Positions 36,351 to 47,296 are shown, counted from the stretch's first letter. The stretch is DNA of 64,000 nucleotides from Apodemus sylvaticus (GCF_947179515.1 NC_067492.1:11147847-11211846), one strand, 5' to 3'. Notes: generated from the letters alone by a model not told the origin. Made by a program: numbers and translations.

Positions 36351-36708
36351 AGCTAGGCGGCAGAGAGAATGATGATGTGGTGACCTTCCTGTGCTTAGGA
36401 AACCAATTCTGAGAGGGAAGGTACAGGAGGGTTGTGAGTCTTGAAGAAGCACAAGCCATGAGGAAGGGGGGTTGGGGGACAGGAGTACGGTGAGGGGCAG
36501 GAGGAGCTTAGTGCCATCAGGTCCCCACCACTGTCAGGGGTTATCCCGGCATTCCACTTACCAGGAGTGGAACTTTTTGTAAATGTTGACCAAAAAATAA
36601 AGAAAAGCAAAATATTGCTCATAATACACTATCTTCTAAAGGAACATAAAGTTTGATCCTCATGGTCCCAACTAGGTGAACTGTAAAATATTAGTCCTTG
36701 TGTGGCAG

Positions 36709-36747
<39 letters not shown>

Positions 36748-37434
36748 AATATGTTAACATTTATTTACTTACCAGGCATGCCTAATGTTCTCAAGGTCCC
36801 CAAAGCCCAACCCCTAGCCTGACACATCTGGTCTCCTTAAGGGGAAACCCTGTGCTAGAACAAAGGGGAAACAGGGAGAGGGGACATTTGAAGAAAGGGC
36901 TGGTGACCTGCGGACGGCAACAGAAGAGGCTGAGCTATTGGAGGGTCCTGATTAAATGTCAGCCTCAATCCCGTTTCCAGGGGAGGCATCCTTCAGGCTG
37001 CTCAGAGGAGGGAGTTCAATTTCTCACTCCTGTTTTCCGTCACTTTTTACATCTGATTGAAGCGAGGACAGACTTTGTTGAAGGCTTTTGGGCTGACTGT
37101 TTAGAAGACAAAAACAGCCTGAACTTTTTGTTGCCACAGAATTCTTAGCAGCAAGTGGGGCCGGATGATGGCCTGGCTGCCTCCCCTGAGTCCCAGCACA
37201 GTGTCTGTCTGGCACACAGCATAAGCTTATACAGGAGTAGATCTTCTTAACCCAGTAGGGCAGCTATGCCTGGTCCTCGCTGGTCCCCGCATTGGATCCT
37301 CCCTTATCACAGGTGGAATGACCAATGGGCTTCCATGCCTGTGACTGTCCTTCTGCCTGTGGGTAGGTTGTCAGGGACAGTGAGGTAGAGGAGGCAGGCA
37401 GTTCCTGCCCTGCAGGAATTCTGTCATTGATAAA
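36351..37434. other. Single-copy sequence with a (GT)n tract
   Basis: A (GT)17 tract sits at about 36712-36745. Otherwise no repeat or gene was recognised. A 98-codon frame at 36852-37148 is unrecognised. Confidence 0.5.
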
Positions 37435-37875
37435 AACACCCTGAGAAAAGGCAACTTAGGGAAGAAGGGGATTGTTTCAGCTCCGGGTTACAGCTCATCA
37501 AGTCAAGACAACAGGGATCCTCAAAAGCTAGTCACATGACACCCACGGCCAAGAGCAATGCGTGTGTATGTGTGTGCGTGTGTGCCTGTGTGTGTGTATA
37601 TAGGCATACACACCACACCCTATCCTCCCCCCCACACGCATGTCTAGTGCGCATGTCTAGTGCGCATGCCTAGTGCGCATGCCCAGTGCTTAGGTACCTG
37701 CTCAGCCCCAAACCTAGGAATGGGGCTCATTTTCAGGCTGAGTCATCCCACATCAATGAACACAATGCCCAGCAGACATGCCCACAGGCCAACCTGATCT
37801 AGACAATCTCTCACCGAGAGTCCTCTCAGTGGCTTAGGCTGTATTAAGTTAACAATTGAAAGTAGCCAGTACATT
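37435..37875 (-). mobile_element. MaLR-like LTR remnant, minus strand, with inserted tandem repeats
   Basis: GAAGAAGGGGATTGTTTCAGCTC, ATGCCCACAGGCCAACCTGATC, TAGACAATCTCTCACCG and GCTGTATTAAGTTAACAATTG are reverse-complement landmarks of the rodent LTR. The middle is interrupted by a GT tract (37560-37600) and a 13-bp minisatellite. Confidence 0.5.
37638..37689. repeat. 13-bp minisatellite, four units
   Basis: Four tandem copies of GCATGYCTAGTGC; the last two units each differ slightly. Unit junctions create TGCGCATG at 37648, 37661 and 37674, spaced 13 bp apart. Confidence 0.93.
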
Positions 37876-38129
37876 GTCCTACACATCTGCCATCTGCATG
37901 AAAACTGCACCTTGTTCCCTGGCTACTGACTGCTCTAACATGACCAGAAACCTGTGAAGCCAAACCAGGCCCAGCTCAGCCCAGATGTGTGTGGCTAGTC
38001 ACATTGGGTGGCTCAACTCAGATCCACCAAGTCCCGGTCAACCATGAATACATGCAAAACAATGCTTACCACGGTGAGGCAGAAAGAGCTCTGGCTTTTT
38101 TTGTTATTCAGACACAAAACACTGATGCG

Positions 38130-38455
38130 TAGATGAATCTGCTATAGTTTGTTTCTCCCAGACTTTTGTGTTTGGATACTTGGTCCTTAGCTGGTCTCCT
38201 GGCTTTTTTATGGAAGGTGTGGAGCCTTTGGGGTAAGCATAGTTGGTGTAGGTGGATCCTGGCACTGAACCTTTCTCTTAGGGTTATAGCCAAACCCAAT
38301 GGTCCTCTGAATGTCCTGCTTCCTGATCTGTTAAGTGAACAAGTTGCAAGACAATCTCCCACCACTAGGGGCAGAGTCACCCAAGCTGCTATGCAACAAG
38401 GAATCCTAGCTTCTGAAACCTCAGGCCCATAAACTTGTTTCTGCCAAGATTTTTT
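38130..38455 (+). mobile_element. MaLR-like LTR remnant
   Basis: CTGCTATAGTTTGTTTCTCC, GTGTTTGGATACTTGGTCC, TTATGGAAGGTGTGGAGCC, GGGTTATAGCCAAACCC and AACCTCAGGCCCATAAACTTG follow the rodent LTR layout (…gaatacttggtccccagctgg…gtggagcc…ccataagcc…). There are no internal viral sequences. Confidence 0.5.
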
Positions 38456-39353
38456 TCGCTTTTGTTTTGTTTTTTTTTTTTTAATCACAACTGTATAAAA
38501 ATAACTAATCCAAACACCATTCTTTGGACTGTACTCTGCTCTGGGTAAGGCTGAAAAAAACGAACTCACTTTTTTTTTTTTGGCATAGACATTTACATGA
38601 GCATATCCCATAATTAATGTTCTTAATATTCACAAATCCAAGTCCTCAACAATGTCTCAAGGTACCCAGTGGCCCTCTCCTTTCACCCAGCTAATCCTGG
38701 CTTCCTGCCTCCTCCAAGGCAAATCTCCTGGTTCCACAAAGCTGCCACATGCCCCCCCCCCCCCAGTCTCCCTCCCCCAGCAGGACTGTAAGGACACCAC
38801 TTGACAATTACTAGGGAAATTTTATTTACAATGCAGTGCGGATCCCTGAACATTTGCAGCCGGTGCATTCATTTGCAATGTAATCCAAATCTGCCAATGC
38901 CTCTGTAGATGAGCTGCTGTTTCCACAGAAAGAAACCCACCCAGCTAATGGTGTCTGCAGTCTTTTACGAAGAGACCAAGGTCAGGGCCGCTGTAATGAG
39001 TGGGGGAAAGTTAATCTGCGGAAGCAAGTTAAGCACAGAAAACTACATTTTAATGATTCTGAATGTGTGGCAGCTGACGGGGTTTAACTGAGGGAGCGCC
39101 AGAACACTCCAGGAAAGCCGGAGACACTCTGGTTTCTTAGGTTTGAGATGGCTCACATAAAACTTCCGTTAGGTCAAACGTGGTGACTGCTGTTGCATGC
39201 ACTTGGCCTGACACACAGCAGGCATTCAGTTGCTAGGAAGAGAAGATCTTGCTTGTCCCTGCTGAAGGACTACCCGACCTCTACACCTTTGATGTCTCAG
39301 CAGCCATCTGCCTGGTAGTGGTTCTTAAGCTGTGTTCACTGAAGGATCCCATG
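38456..39353. other. Single-copy block with a possible conserved element
   Basis: C13 lies at 38752-38764. 38815-39090 is free of repeats, AT-rich with preserved CpGs (GCAGTGCGGATCC, GCAGCCGGTGCATTC) and holds many ATTT/TAAT cores. It is a candidate noncoding element only. A weak MIR/L2 3' end (TGACACACAGCAGGCATTCAG) lies near 39210. Confidence 0.4.
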
Positions 39354-39583
39354 CTGGGGAAATGGTTCAGTGGGTAAAGTGTTAGCCTCCTAAGCATGAG
39401 GATCTGAGTTCAGATCCCCAGCGCTCTCAATCAATCAATCAATTAAAATAAAAAGCCAGGAATGGCACTGTGCAGTTGTAATTTCAGTGCTTGGGTTGGG
39501 GAATCCCAGAAATTTGCTGGTCAGCCAGTCTAAAGAAATAGCAAGCACTAAATTCAATCAGACACATCCCTTGCCTCTCTCTG

Positions 39584-39619
<36 letters not shown>

Positions 39620-39620
39620 T
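39354..39620 (+). mobile_element. B4-family SINE with CA tail
   Basis: GCTGGGGAAATGGTTCAGTGGG and GAGTTCAGATCCCCAGC form the tRNA-like head. The body has AAGCCAGGAATGGCACTGTG and GTAATTTCAGTGCTTGGG. A TCAA repeat lies between head and body, and (CA)17 ends the element. Confidence 0.85.
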
Positions 39621-40207
39621 TTCCCCCAACACTCTACAGGACAATATCCACTCTCTCTGTTGCTCATGTTTCTGCAGAATGAAGCAGAATGAGGCTTAAT
39701 AGTGAGCATGTCTTAATTAAGAAGGACATGAACTTCTCACACAGTGCATGATGGGAAAGGCCCTAGCCTGTAGGGATCTTCCAAAGCTACCTCCTATCTC
39801 CTTCCCCAATTTCCTTCACTTTCCCTCTGCCCTTTGCTGGCTATACTCCACTATCAGTAGGCAAATCATCAAACAAGCCAGGCTCTTCCCTAACAGTGGG
39901 TCCCTGCGCATGCCAGGTTCTCTGCCCAGTTCTCTCCCCTCCCCCATGTCTCTGATCCTTGGGCCCATCTGTAGGTCATCTCTGCAGAGAAAGGCCTTTC
40001 TTTTGTCAGCTCACGCATGGTAGGCTTGTCCTCCCTACCCCTCATGCCTGTTCTTCATGGACCCCTCTCACCCTCTACTGCCAGGTTTCTTGTTGTGGCT
40101 TCTCTTCACGAGTGCTTCCCTCACTGGATTCTGACATCTGCCTGCCAGTGCTCACTGTTCTGTGGTTCATGATGAGCACACAGGACTTGATAGTTTAAGA
40201 AATAAAT
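39621..40207. other. Single-copy sequence
   Basis: Nothing recognised. Frames at 39748-40023 and 39959-40198 are unrecognised. Confidence 0.5.
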
Positions 40208-40387
40208 GGGGCCTAGAAAGATGGCTCGACTGAAAAAGCTATATTGCTTTTGCAGAGGATCAGGTTTGGATCCCAGCACACAGAGCATCTCAAGATCACC
40301 TCTAAATCTAGCTTCAAGGGATCCAACAACATCTTCTGGTCTCTACAGATACCAATGCATGCAACCACACACATGCACATACACACT

Positions 40388-40433
<46 letters not shown>

Positions 40434-40455
40434 CGCGCGCGCGCGCGTGTGTGTG
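40208..40455 (+). mobile_element. B3-class SINE ending in a CA/CG tract
   Basis: GGGCCTAGAAAGATGGCTCG, GATCAGGTTTGGATCCCAGC, ACATCTTCTGGTCTCTACAG and ATGCATGCAACCACACAC are decayed B3 landmarks. The tail is a long CA array followed by ACACGCGCGCGCGCGCGTGT, a self-complementary alternating tract at 40431-40450. Confidence 0.78.
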
Positions 40456-41261
40456 ATCTTTAAAAGAAATATAGGTGTTACTGTGGTGCATAGGCTGGTG
40501 ATTTTCTGACTGTGTCTGCTTCATTGGCATAGGCTCTAATGGACTGTGGGACAGGTCCCGGATAAACTGAGGATACTCTTGTACCCTTTCTCAAGGTGAA
40601 TTGAGAGGATGGGGCAATCAGGGACAAGGCTGGGCAAGGCAGGCTGGCGTGTTTTCGCTGTGACTTTCCCTGCCTTGACAGGTCAGGAATTCATCTCAAA
40701 CCTCTTCAAAGTGCCAGGTTCTTGTACATGTAATGAATCTATTGATTTGCTGTTTTTCCCCAAGGGACTCTGGAGACCACAGTGTCAGGGCTGAAGACAA
40801 AGAATTCTCATAGCTTGTCATAGAGCCCAGTGGGTGATAGGCAGGTCTCAGCGTATTCCCAGAAGATGCCTCTGGCCCCGTTCTTATTATTTGGGAGTTT
40901 AAATGATTACTTTTTCTGGGACTTCCATAATGCCCTTATTCTGAATAAATAGCTTTCAGGTCCCTAAGTCATCCTCTCTTAAGAAAGACATTCATTCATT
41001 CATTCATTCAAAATTTTACTGATAACAGGAATCTACTTATAATTAAAAGCAGAGATTTTTCCAGAATCAAAGTAATTGACTCACAGTATGCCACCATCCA
41101 GGTCCCTAGTTTGGCTTCTATATTACCTCCAGGGTAATTGTTAATTCAACCAGTAAGTGTTTAGTGTCTGTCTTGATTCAGACATTACCTCTTTCAGAAG
41201 TAAATAAGAGGAAATTCGTTCCAGAATTCTCTAGTATCCGTAAGATCTTTCCATGGTGGAG
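40456..41261. other. Single-copy sequence with a (CATT)n run
   Basis: CATTCATTCATTCATTCA occurs near 40991-41009. No gene recognised. Confidence 0.5.
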
Positions 41262-41690
41262 GTGAAGGCAGCAGGGAAGAGAGTCCTCAGTCAATAAAGG
41301 GTAAACACAAGGACCCCAGTTCAAGTCCCCAGCACCCACATAAAAGCTGAACATTGTGCTGCGTGAGTGTAGCATATCACTGGTATTGGGGAGAGACAGG
41401 CTAGTCCCTAGAGTTCACTGGTCAACCGGAGCAGCCAAATCAGTGACCTTTAACCTTTGCCTCAAATAATAAGCTTGAGAACAGTAAAGCGAGACAACCA
41501 ATGTCAACCTCTAGCCTCCACCTGCATGCACGTGTGTGTGTGTGTGTGTGTGTGCAAGTACACACACACACACTCATGCACACACACACATACACACATT
41601 TGCACACACATGCACACACATACATACACACCCACACACATGTATATGCCCACACACTTGCATATACCTTTCAATAACAGCTTGAAGACC
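41262..41690 (+). mobile_element. B4-family SINE with expanded GT/CA tail
   Basis: The head contains GTTCAAGTCCCCAGCACCCAC. The body has GAGACAGGCTAGTCCCTAGAG and ACCTCTAGCCTCCACCTGCATG. The tail holds (GT)12 followed by a long CA-rich run with CACACATG units. Confidence 0.82.
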
Positions 41691-42619
41691 TAATATTCCA
41701 ATCCAAATCCCTATCTTGGCAGGAAATACTAAGCCAGGGGATTCATTTCCCCCCAGTGGAAGGCTCAAGCTCCAACCACACAGAGCCCTCGACTGTCTCT
41801 CTATCTCCTGGGAGATTGCATCATCTTCAGTACCCTTCCCCTCCTGCCTCCTTTCATGTCCTCCTCTCCCCTCTCCCACATGCCAGTCCACTTGGTGGCC
41901 ATAGACCATCATTTAGAGCCTCACCTGTCACCCTCTCCAGATCCTCTCAGAAATGCACTGAGCACACTCCATTCATTTACAGGTGTCCCTCTGGAGTCTT
42001 CTGGATTAAGGATCCAGTTCCAGTTTTCCCCCACACCCTTAGCTCTGAGCTCACACAGGACTCCCCTGTAATGTCTGTGTATTAGTAAATAAATTCACAT
42101 ATCCGAAACAGTTAGAAGAGCTGGAACATTCATTAAGCATATAGATGCTTACCCAAACCCTTCATCCTCAGCCTTCCCTCCTCGGATCCTTGCCAGCTCT
42201 GTACGAAACACACTGACTTCCCTCCACTGACAACTGTGAGCAGCCAACCTCTCCTGGGTGAAGGGACCTATTGTGTTAGCTTACAGGTCTGAGCTCTTGG
42301 ATGCTGGGCTGCCTCCTCTGCTTCTCTGTGCAGTCATAAAGACCACACTTTCCCCGGAAGCCTCGCTCCCTTTGGAGTCAGATTCCACTCCAACACTCAC
42401 CAGAGCCAGGCCAGGCAAGCGACTTAGCTCCTCACTGTTGAGCCCTGGCCACCTGCCAAGAACTGTACCACATGGTGGGAATAACTGGAGAAATAATAAG
42501 GACTGTTGCCCAAGAACTAATCAAGAGCCTAATTGTTTTGTCTTTAAATTTACTGGTTTATTGTTTTTATTTAAAATATTGTCATATTTGATTTTATTAT
42601 TATTATTTAATTATTTCAA
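41691..42619. other. Single-copy sequence, AT-rich at its right end
   Basis: TTATTATTATTATTTAATTA occurs near 42592. The frames here have no known resemblance. Confidence 0.5.
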
Positions 42620-42726
42620 CCAGGCCTGATAGTACAAGCCTGTAGCCATGGTGATTACAGCAGGGGAAATCTTAAACTCAAAGCCACTTAGTAACACCCT
42701 CTCTCAAAATTTAAAAAAAAAAAAAA
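42620..42726 (+). mobile_element. Diverged B1-class SINE
   Basis: CCAGGCCTGATAGTACAAGCC, CTGTAGCCATGGTGATTACAGC and AACACCCTCTCTCAAAATTT, followed by a poly-A, match an old B1/PB1 element. It abuts the 5' end of the L1 that follows. Confidence 0.7.
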
Positions 42727-43429
42727 TGGCTCCAGCAAGGGACACAGGGAAGCTAATTGCAGATCTCTACTTCTCTATCAGGTCCTCCAAACCCAAGCTG
42801 CCCTTCCAAGGGCAGCTCTGTAACAGACTACCTGCTGTGGGCTCCCCTTCCTCTCCATCCCCATCATCAGTAGATCATACAGATACTGCCCCTCCAATCT
42901 TCCTTCCCCATGCTCATTGCTTTATCCCAGGCCCAGCTCCAGCAGCCATTCTTTAAGAACCCTGGCACTCTGGCCAGGGAAACAGTTAGGCTAACTGCAG
43001 ATCTTCACCTCTTTCTCCAAGCCCAATCCCCCAGTCTCATCCCCAGCTCTGTAGCAGACAGCCCTCTGCAGCTCTCCTCATCTTCTGCCCTTATTACCAG
43101 GGAGCTAAGCAGATCCTGGAGAACACTTAACTTTCTTTCCTCCTATGGATGCCCTCAGTGCCACTCAGCCAGTCCTCATTCCTAACTGTCAGCTCCCAGT
43201 ACCTAGAAATAAATTTTACCCAGAATCCTGAGTGGCCACACCTATCAGAACCCCAGAAGAATTTCCTACTAGGCACCATACAAACATCACGATCTCCTAT
43301 GAACCAGAGATGGCAAGAGAAACCAAGGAGCAAGAAAAGACCAGATCTCAGCACCTAGAATGATAATGTTTCCAAACTCAGATGTCTAGATCCCAGCATA
43401 AAAATACAATCAATACCAAGTAGGAAAAT

Positions 43430-43615
43430 ATGTCTCCATTAGAGTCTAACAACCCTACCATAGCAAGCCCATCTTTTTGCTACATCCAAGAAACATACCT
43501 TAACATCAAGGATAAACATCACCTCAAGGTAAAAGGATGGAAACAGATATTCCAAGGAAACAAACCTAAGATGCAAGCTGGTGTTGTCATTTCGATATCT
43601 GACAAACTAGACTAA
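43430..43615 (+). pseudogene. L1 ORF1 start fused in frame to ORF2 endonuclease segment
   Basis: This open frame of 61 codons begins with the L1 ORF1 N-terminus (MSPLESNNPTIASP). After about 14 residues it continues as ORF2 endonuclease sequence, with the IQET segment that carries the catalytic Glu and then GWKQIFQGN. The junction near 43470 marks a deletion that removed the rest of ORF1 and about the first 40 codons of ORF2 without losing frame. It stops at LD-stop (43613-43615). It lacks most of the endonuclease and all reverse transcriptase, so no activity is expected. Confidence 0.8.
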
Positions 43616-44341
43616 CAAAAACTAATTAGAAGAGATGGGGGAAAAATACTACACACTCATCAAAGGAAAAGTCTACCAAGAGGACAATCTGGTGCAATTT
43701 TGAATGCACAAAACACAAGGGTGACCAAGTGTGTAGAAGAGACACTACTATAGCTTAAACCATATATTGACCCTCACTCATTTATAGTGGGAGACTTCAG
43801 TACCTCACTCTTGCCAGTAGACAGGTCATCCAGGCAAAAACTAAACAGAGAAATGTTGCAGCTAACTGATGTTATAAACCAAATGGACCTAACACATATT
43901 TACGGAACATTTCACCCAAACACAAAAGAATATACCTTATGGGTCTTTCTCCAAGATTGACCATGCATTTGGGGATAAAATAAGTCTCAAAAGATACAAG
44001 AAAATTGAAATAATACCTTGCACCTTATCTGTCCACCACGGATTAAAACTGGATACCAACAAGAGAAATAACAGAAACCTTGCAAACTCATGGAGACTGA
44101 ACAGCTCTCTGCTGAATGAAAAATGGGTCAAGGCAGAAATTAAACACTTTCTAGAAATCAATTGTGGAATCAAATTGAAGACCCAGGCAAAATCCACACA
44201 CCTATAGACACCCGATTTTTGATAAAGAAGCCAGACATAGACACTAAGGGGGGAGGGGGGAAGGCAGCATCCACAACAAATGGTGCTGGTCAAACTGTAC
44301 AACTGCATGTAAAAGAATCCAGATAGAGTCATATTTATAAT

Positions 44342-44599
44342 TTGGTTCAGACCAAACTCAACTCCAAATGTTTCAAAGACCTCAACATGAAACCAGATAC
44401 ACTGAACTTGATAGAAGAGAAAATGGGCAATAGTTTTGAGCTCATTGATAGAGCAGAAGATGTTCTGAACAGAACACCATTAGCACAGGCACTAAGATCA
44501 ACAATTAATAAATGGGGCCTCATGAAACCGAGAACTTCTGTATATCAAAGAACATCATCATTTGGACAAAGTGCAGCCTACAGAAAGGGAAGATTTTAG
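44342..44599 (+). pseudogene. L1 ORF2 C-terminal remnant
   Basis: An 85-codon open stretch contains KDLNMKPDTLNLIEEKMG and NRTPLAQALRSTINKWGLM, the conserved region downstream of the reverse transcriptase in murine L1 ORF2. It belongs to the Lx skeleton and is cut off at both ends by stops. Confidence 0.85.
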
Positions 44600-45279
44600 C
44601 AACTATACATCTGATAGAGGCCTAATATCCAAAATATATAAAGAATCCAAACACTAAGTATCAAGAAATCAAACAATCCAATTAAAAATGTGGTACAGAT
44701 CTAAACCAAGAATTCTCAAGAGATGAAGCTCAAATGGCTGAGTTTAAGATAAACACTGAAAGAAATGTGCAACATTTCTGGGCCACCAGGGAAATACGAA
44801 TCAAAATAACTTTGAGATTCCATCTTACACCTGTCAAAATAGCACAGGTCAATAAACAAGTGACAGTTCATGCTGACCAGAATGTGGAATTGAGGGGAAC
44901 ACTGAAGCTAGTGGGAGTGTAAACTTGCAGCAACCACTGTAAAAATTATTCATAAATAGCTAGAAGTTGAAAACACCCCAAATATCCCTCAACAGATATA
45001 GATGGGTAAAGAAAATGAGGTACAATCACACAATCACTCATCTGTCTAAAAAATGAAATCATGGAATCCACAGGTAAATGGGTGGAATTAGAAAAAATAT
45101 TCTGAGTGAGGTATCACATACCCAGAGAGAGAAATGTGGTATCTATCTGCTTATATGCAGATAATAGCTATTAAGTCAATGATAACAATCTACAGTTTGT
45201 AGAACCACAGAGGTTAGGTATAGGATAAGGGACTAGAGGAGACAGATAGAACTTATTAGGAAGGGAAAATAGCATAGAT

Positions 45280-45482
45280 CAGTGGTTCTCAATGCCACTT
45301 TCCTAATGCTGTGACCCTTTACCACAGTTCCTCATGTTGTGATGGTTCCCATCCATAAAATTATTTTCATTGCTACTATATAACTATAATTTTAGTACTG
45401 TTATGAATCAAGATGTAAATATAGGTACAATGGTCTTAAGTGACCCCACCAAAATGTTTGATCCACAGGTTAAGAATCACTG
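45280..45482 (+). mobile_element. URR1 (hAT-Charlie MITE) inserted in the L1 3'UTR
   Basis: CAGTGGTTCTCAA…TTAAGAATCACTG forms the terminal inverted repeats. The body holds TCCTAATGCTGTGACCCTTTA and TCATTGCTACTATATAACTA. GCATAGAT (45272-45279) and GGATAGAT (45483-45490) flank it as a 7/8 target duplication. L1 3'UTR sequence (ATAGATGGATGG) resumes right after it. Confidence 0.93.
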
Positions 45483-45535
45483 GGATAGATAGTTATAGAT
45501 GGATGGAAGCCATTTTACAGACTCCTGCCAAATCC

Positions 45536-46014
45536 TGATCCCTGGATCTGGGAAAACTCAAGGCCATTGTCCCCTAGTATTGTAAGCAGAGTCATAGAGT
45601 AGTAGAAGATGGGAATTACCAAGGATTGGAATTTTGCCCCTCAGTGTTGGCACTGGATAGGTATACCATTTGTAAGAAAGCCAAATGGACCCAAGTTTCT
45701 GAATCTCTCCATCTCAGCCATTTCTGATGATTCTAAGGTAGGTATGTGACCTTTCAGAGATGACCAAATTCTAGCAGATTCCAGAGAGCCACTGCTAGGG
45801 AGCTAGGGGCCTTTGCTCTGGCTATGTGGCTTTGGTTCCTTCAAAATAGAGAGACTCCAAAATCTACATGCATAGGATGAGCGGATTCTCTGTCACTCTG
45901 TCTTATCACTCATGGTCAGTTTCTCAACACAGTCACAAAGTCCAGGTAAATACCTAGGAGCCATGGAGGAGGGGGTGCACCCTACATAACAAAATTGATA
46001 CAACTGATTGATGG
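45536..46014. other. Single-copy sequence
   Basis: No repeat or gene recognised between the L1 and the next LTR-like element. Confidence 0.45.
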
Positions 46015-46412
46015 TCCAGTCCATTTTGATTGTCAACTTGATAGAACCTAGAGTCACTTGAAAAGAGGGAACATCAATTATGAATTTCCTTGATCCCCTT
46101 GTCCTGTGGTCATGTAAATGAGGAATAGTATTGATCAATGGTTGATAGGGGAGGGCTCAGCCCACTGTAGGCAGCACCATTCCCTAGGCAGGTAGGCTTG
46201 GGCTGTATAAGAAAGGTAGCTGAGTATAAGCTGGTGAAGGAGACAGTAACCAGCATTCTTCCATGGTTTCTGCTTCAGTTCCTGCCTAAATTCCTGCTCT
46301 GGCTTCCCTTAGTGATGAGCTGAGCCTCAACGTGTTAGTCAAACAAACCACTATGTTGTTTTTTGGTTCGAGTATTTTATCACAGCAACAGAAAAATAAC
46401 TGTAACAGTAGC
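46015..46412 (+). mobile_element. MaLR-like solo LTR remnant, nearly full length
   Basis: TTTTGATTGTCAACTTGATAG, CCTAGAGTCACTTGAAAAGAG, GGGAGGGCTCAGCCCACTG, GGGCTGTATAAGAAAGGTAGC, CTTCCCTTAGTGATGAGC and TTTTATCACAGCAACAGAAAA are all in order. This is the best-preserved copy of this LTR type in the window. CTGTATAAGAA may be its old TATA/U3 signal. Confidence 0.65.
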
Positions 46413-46609
46413 TAACCACACATCCGGCACTTCTTAATGCCATTCAGAAGCCAGGCCTCCCACCCTCAGAAAATGTGTGTTGATAATGGCTCGGCACACC
46501 GTTCCTGCTCCACAGCACCTGAGAGCTTGGGCAGGCAGCTGAGTGCCACTCGAAGCTGATTAAAACATAGCTAAAACCCATAGGATAATGCTTGACTTTA
46601 TTCACATCT
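46413..46609. other. Single-copy sequence
   Basis: Nothing recognised in this short interval between two ancient repeats. Confidence 0.4.
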
Positions 46610-46790
46610 GTGTTCATTCATTCAACCTTTTGATCCTTAAGAACAACTGGCTGTGTCGTCCTACATGTGCCAAGTACTACCCAGGAAGCAGCGCTGAAGA
46701 TACAGAAAGGAACCCAACAGACACAGATGACGCCAGCTCTCGAGACATTTAAATCTGGGTGGCAGTGGACGGTGAGTGCGTACCAGGAGA
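46610..46790 (-). mobile_element. L2 LINE 3' end, minus strand
   Basis: GTTCATTCATTCAACC, CTACATGTGCCAAGTACTACCC and GAAGATACAGAAAGGAACCC match the reverse complement of the L2 3' terminus. Confidence 0.65.
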
Positions 46791-47114
46791 CAGGATGAGA
46801 TGGCGGCAGTGGCCAGCCTCAGAGAGGGAAGCAGGAGAGGGCTTGTGGAGAACAGCGATGGAATTTTTGAGCATTTCCCACCAGGCACCTCTCATTGACT
46901 GCCCCCTACTGTGTGACGTCCTACTGCGCAGCTCAATTTGTGAATGACACAGGACACAGAGCTCCCAGGCTGAAGGTGAGAAGCAAGGTCACGATCTAGG
47001 ATGGCTTAACCAGTTATATACAGCCACAAAAATCTTTTGCATACAGTTTGGAAAACCCACTCTTTTTTTAAAATTACATTTATTCAATTGTTTATTGTCT
47101 TATTTATTAGAAAG

Positions 47115-47296
47115 CCCACCCTTTTTGCTTGTTTGTTTATTGGGAAAAGCACACAAGTACAACAGTGCACATATGGAGTCCTAGGACAACAGAGGCGATG
47201 CATTCTTTCTGCCATAGGAGTTCTGGGGAACTGAACCCAGGCCATCAGACTTGATGCTGAACAACTTTACCTGCTGAGCCATCTTGCCGGCCCCAG
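47115..47296 (-). mobile_element. B3-class SINE, minus strand
   Basis: GTTCTGGGGAACTGAACCCAGGCC, CATCAGACTTGATGC and TTTACCTGCTGAGCCATCTTGCC are the reverse-complement B3 head. The upstream part, with CACACAAGTACAACAGTGCAC, is the decayed 3' half. Confidence 0.85.

Larger units (their letters stand above)
42727..45535 (+). mobile_element. Lx-type LINE-1 skeleton with two internal deletions
   Basis: Order: two GC-rich 5'UTR monomers (from about 42727, period about 238 bp); 5'UTR end with GTACCTAGAAATAAATTTTACC; ORF1 start at 43430; ORF2 endonuclease region from about 43472 to 44160; ORF2 C-terminal region (44165-45165), including AAATGGTGCTGGTCAAACTG and ACACCTGTCAAAATAGC; and 3'UTR (AACAATCTACAGTTTGTAG, AAGGGACTAGAGGAGAC). 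Most of ORF1, the start of ORF2 and the whole reverse transcriptase core are deleted, and many stops interrupt what remains. A URR1 sits in the 3'UTR. It is dead. Confidence 0.9.
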
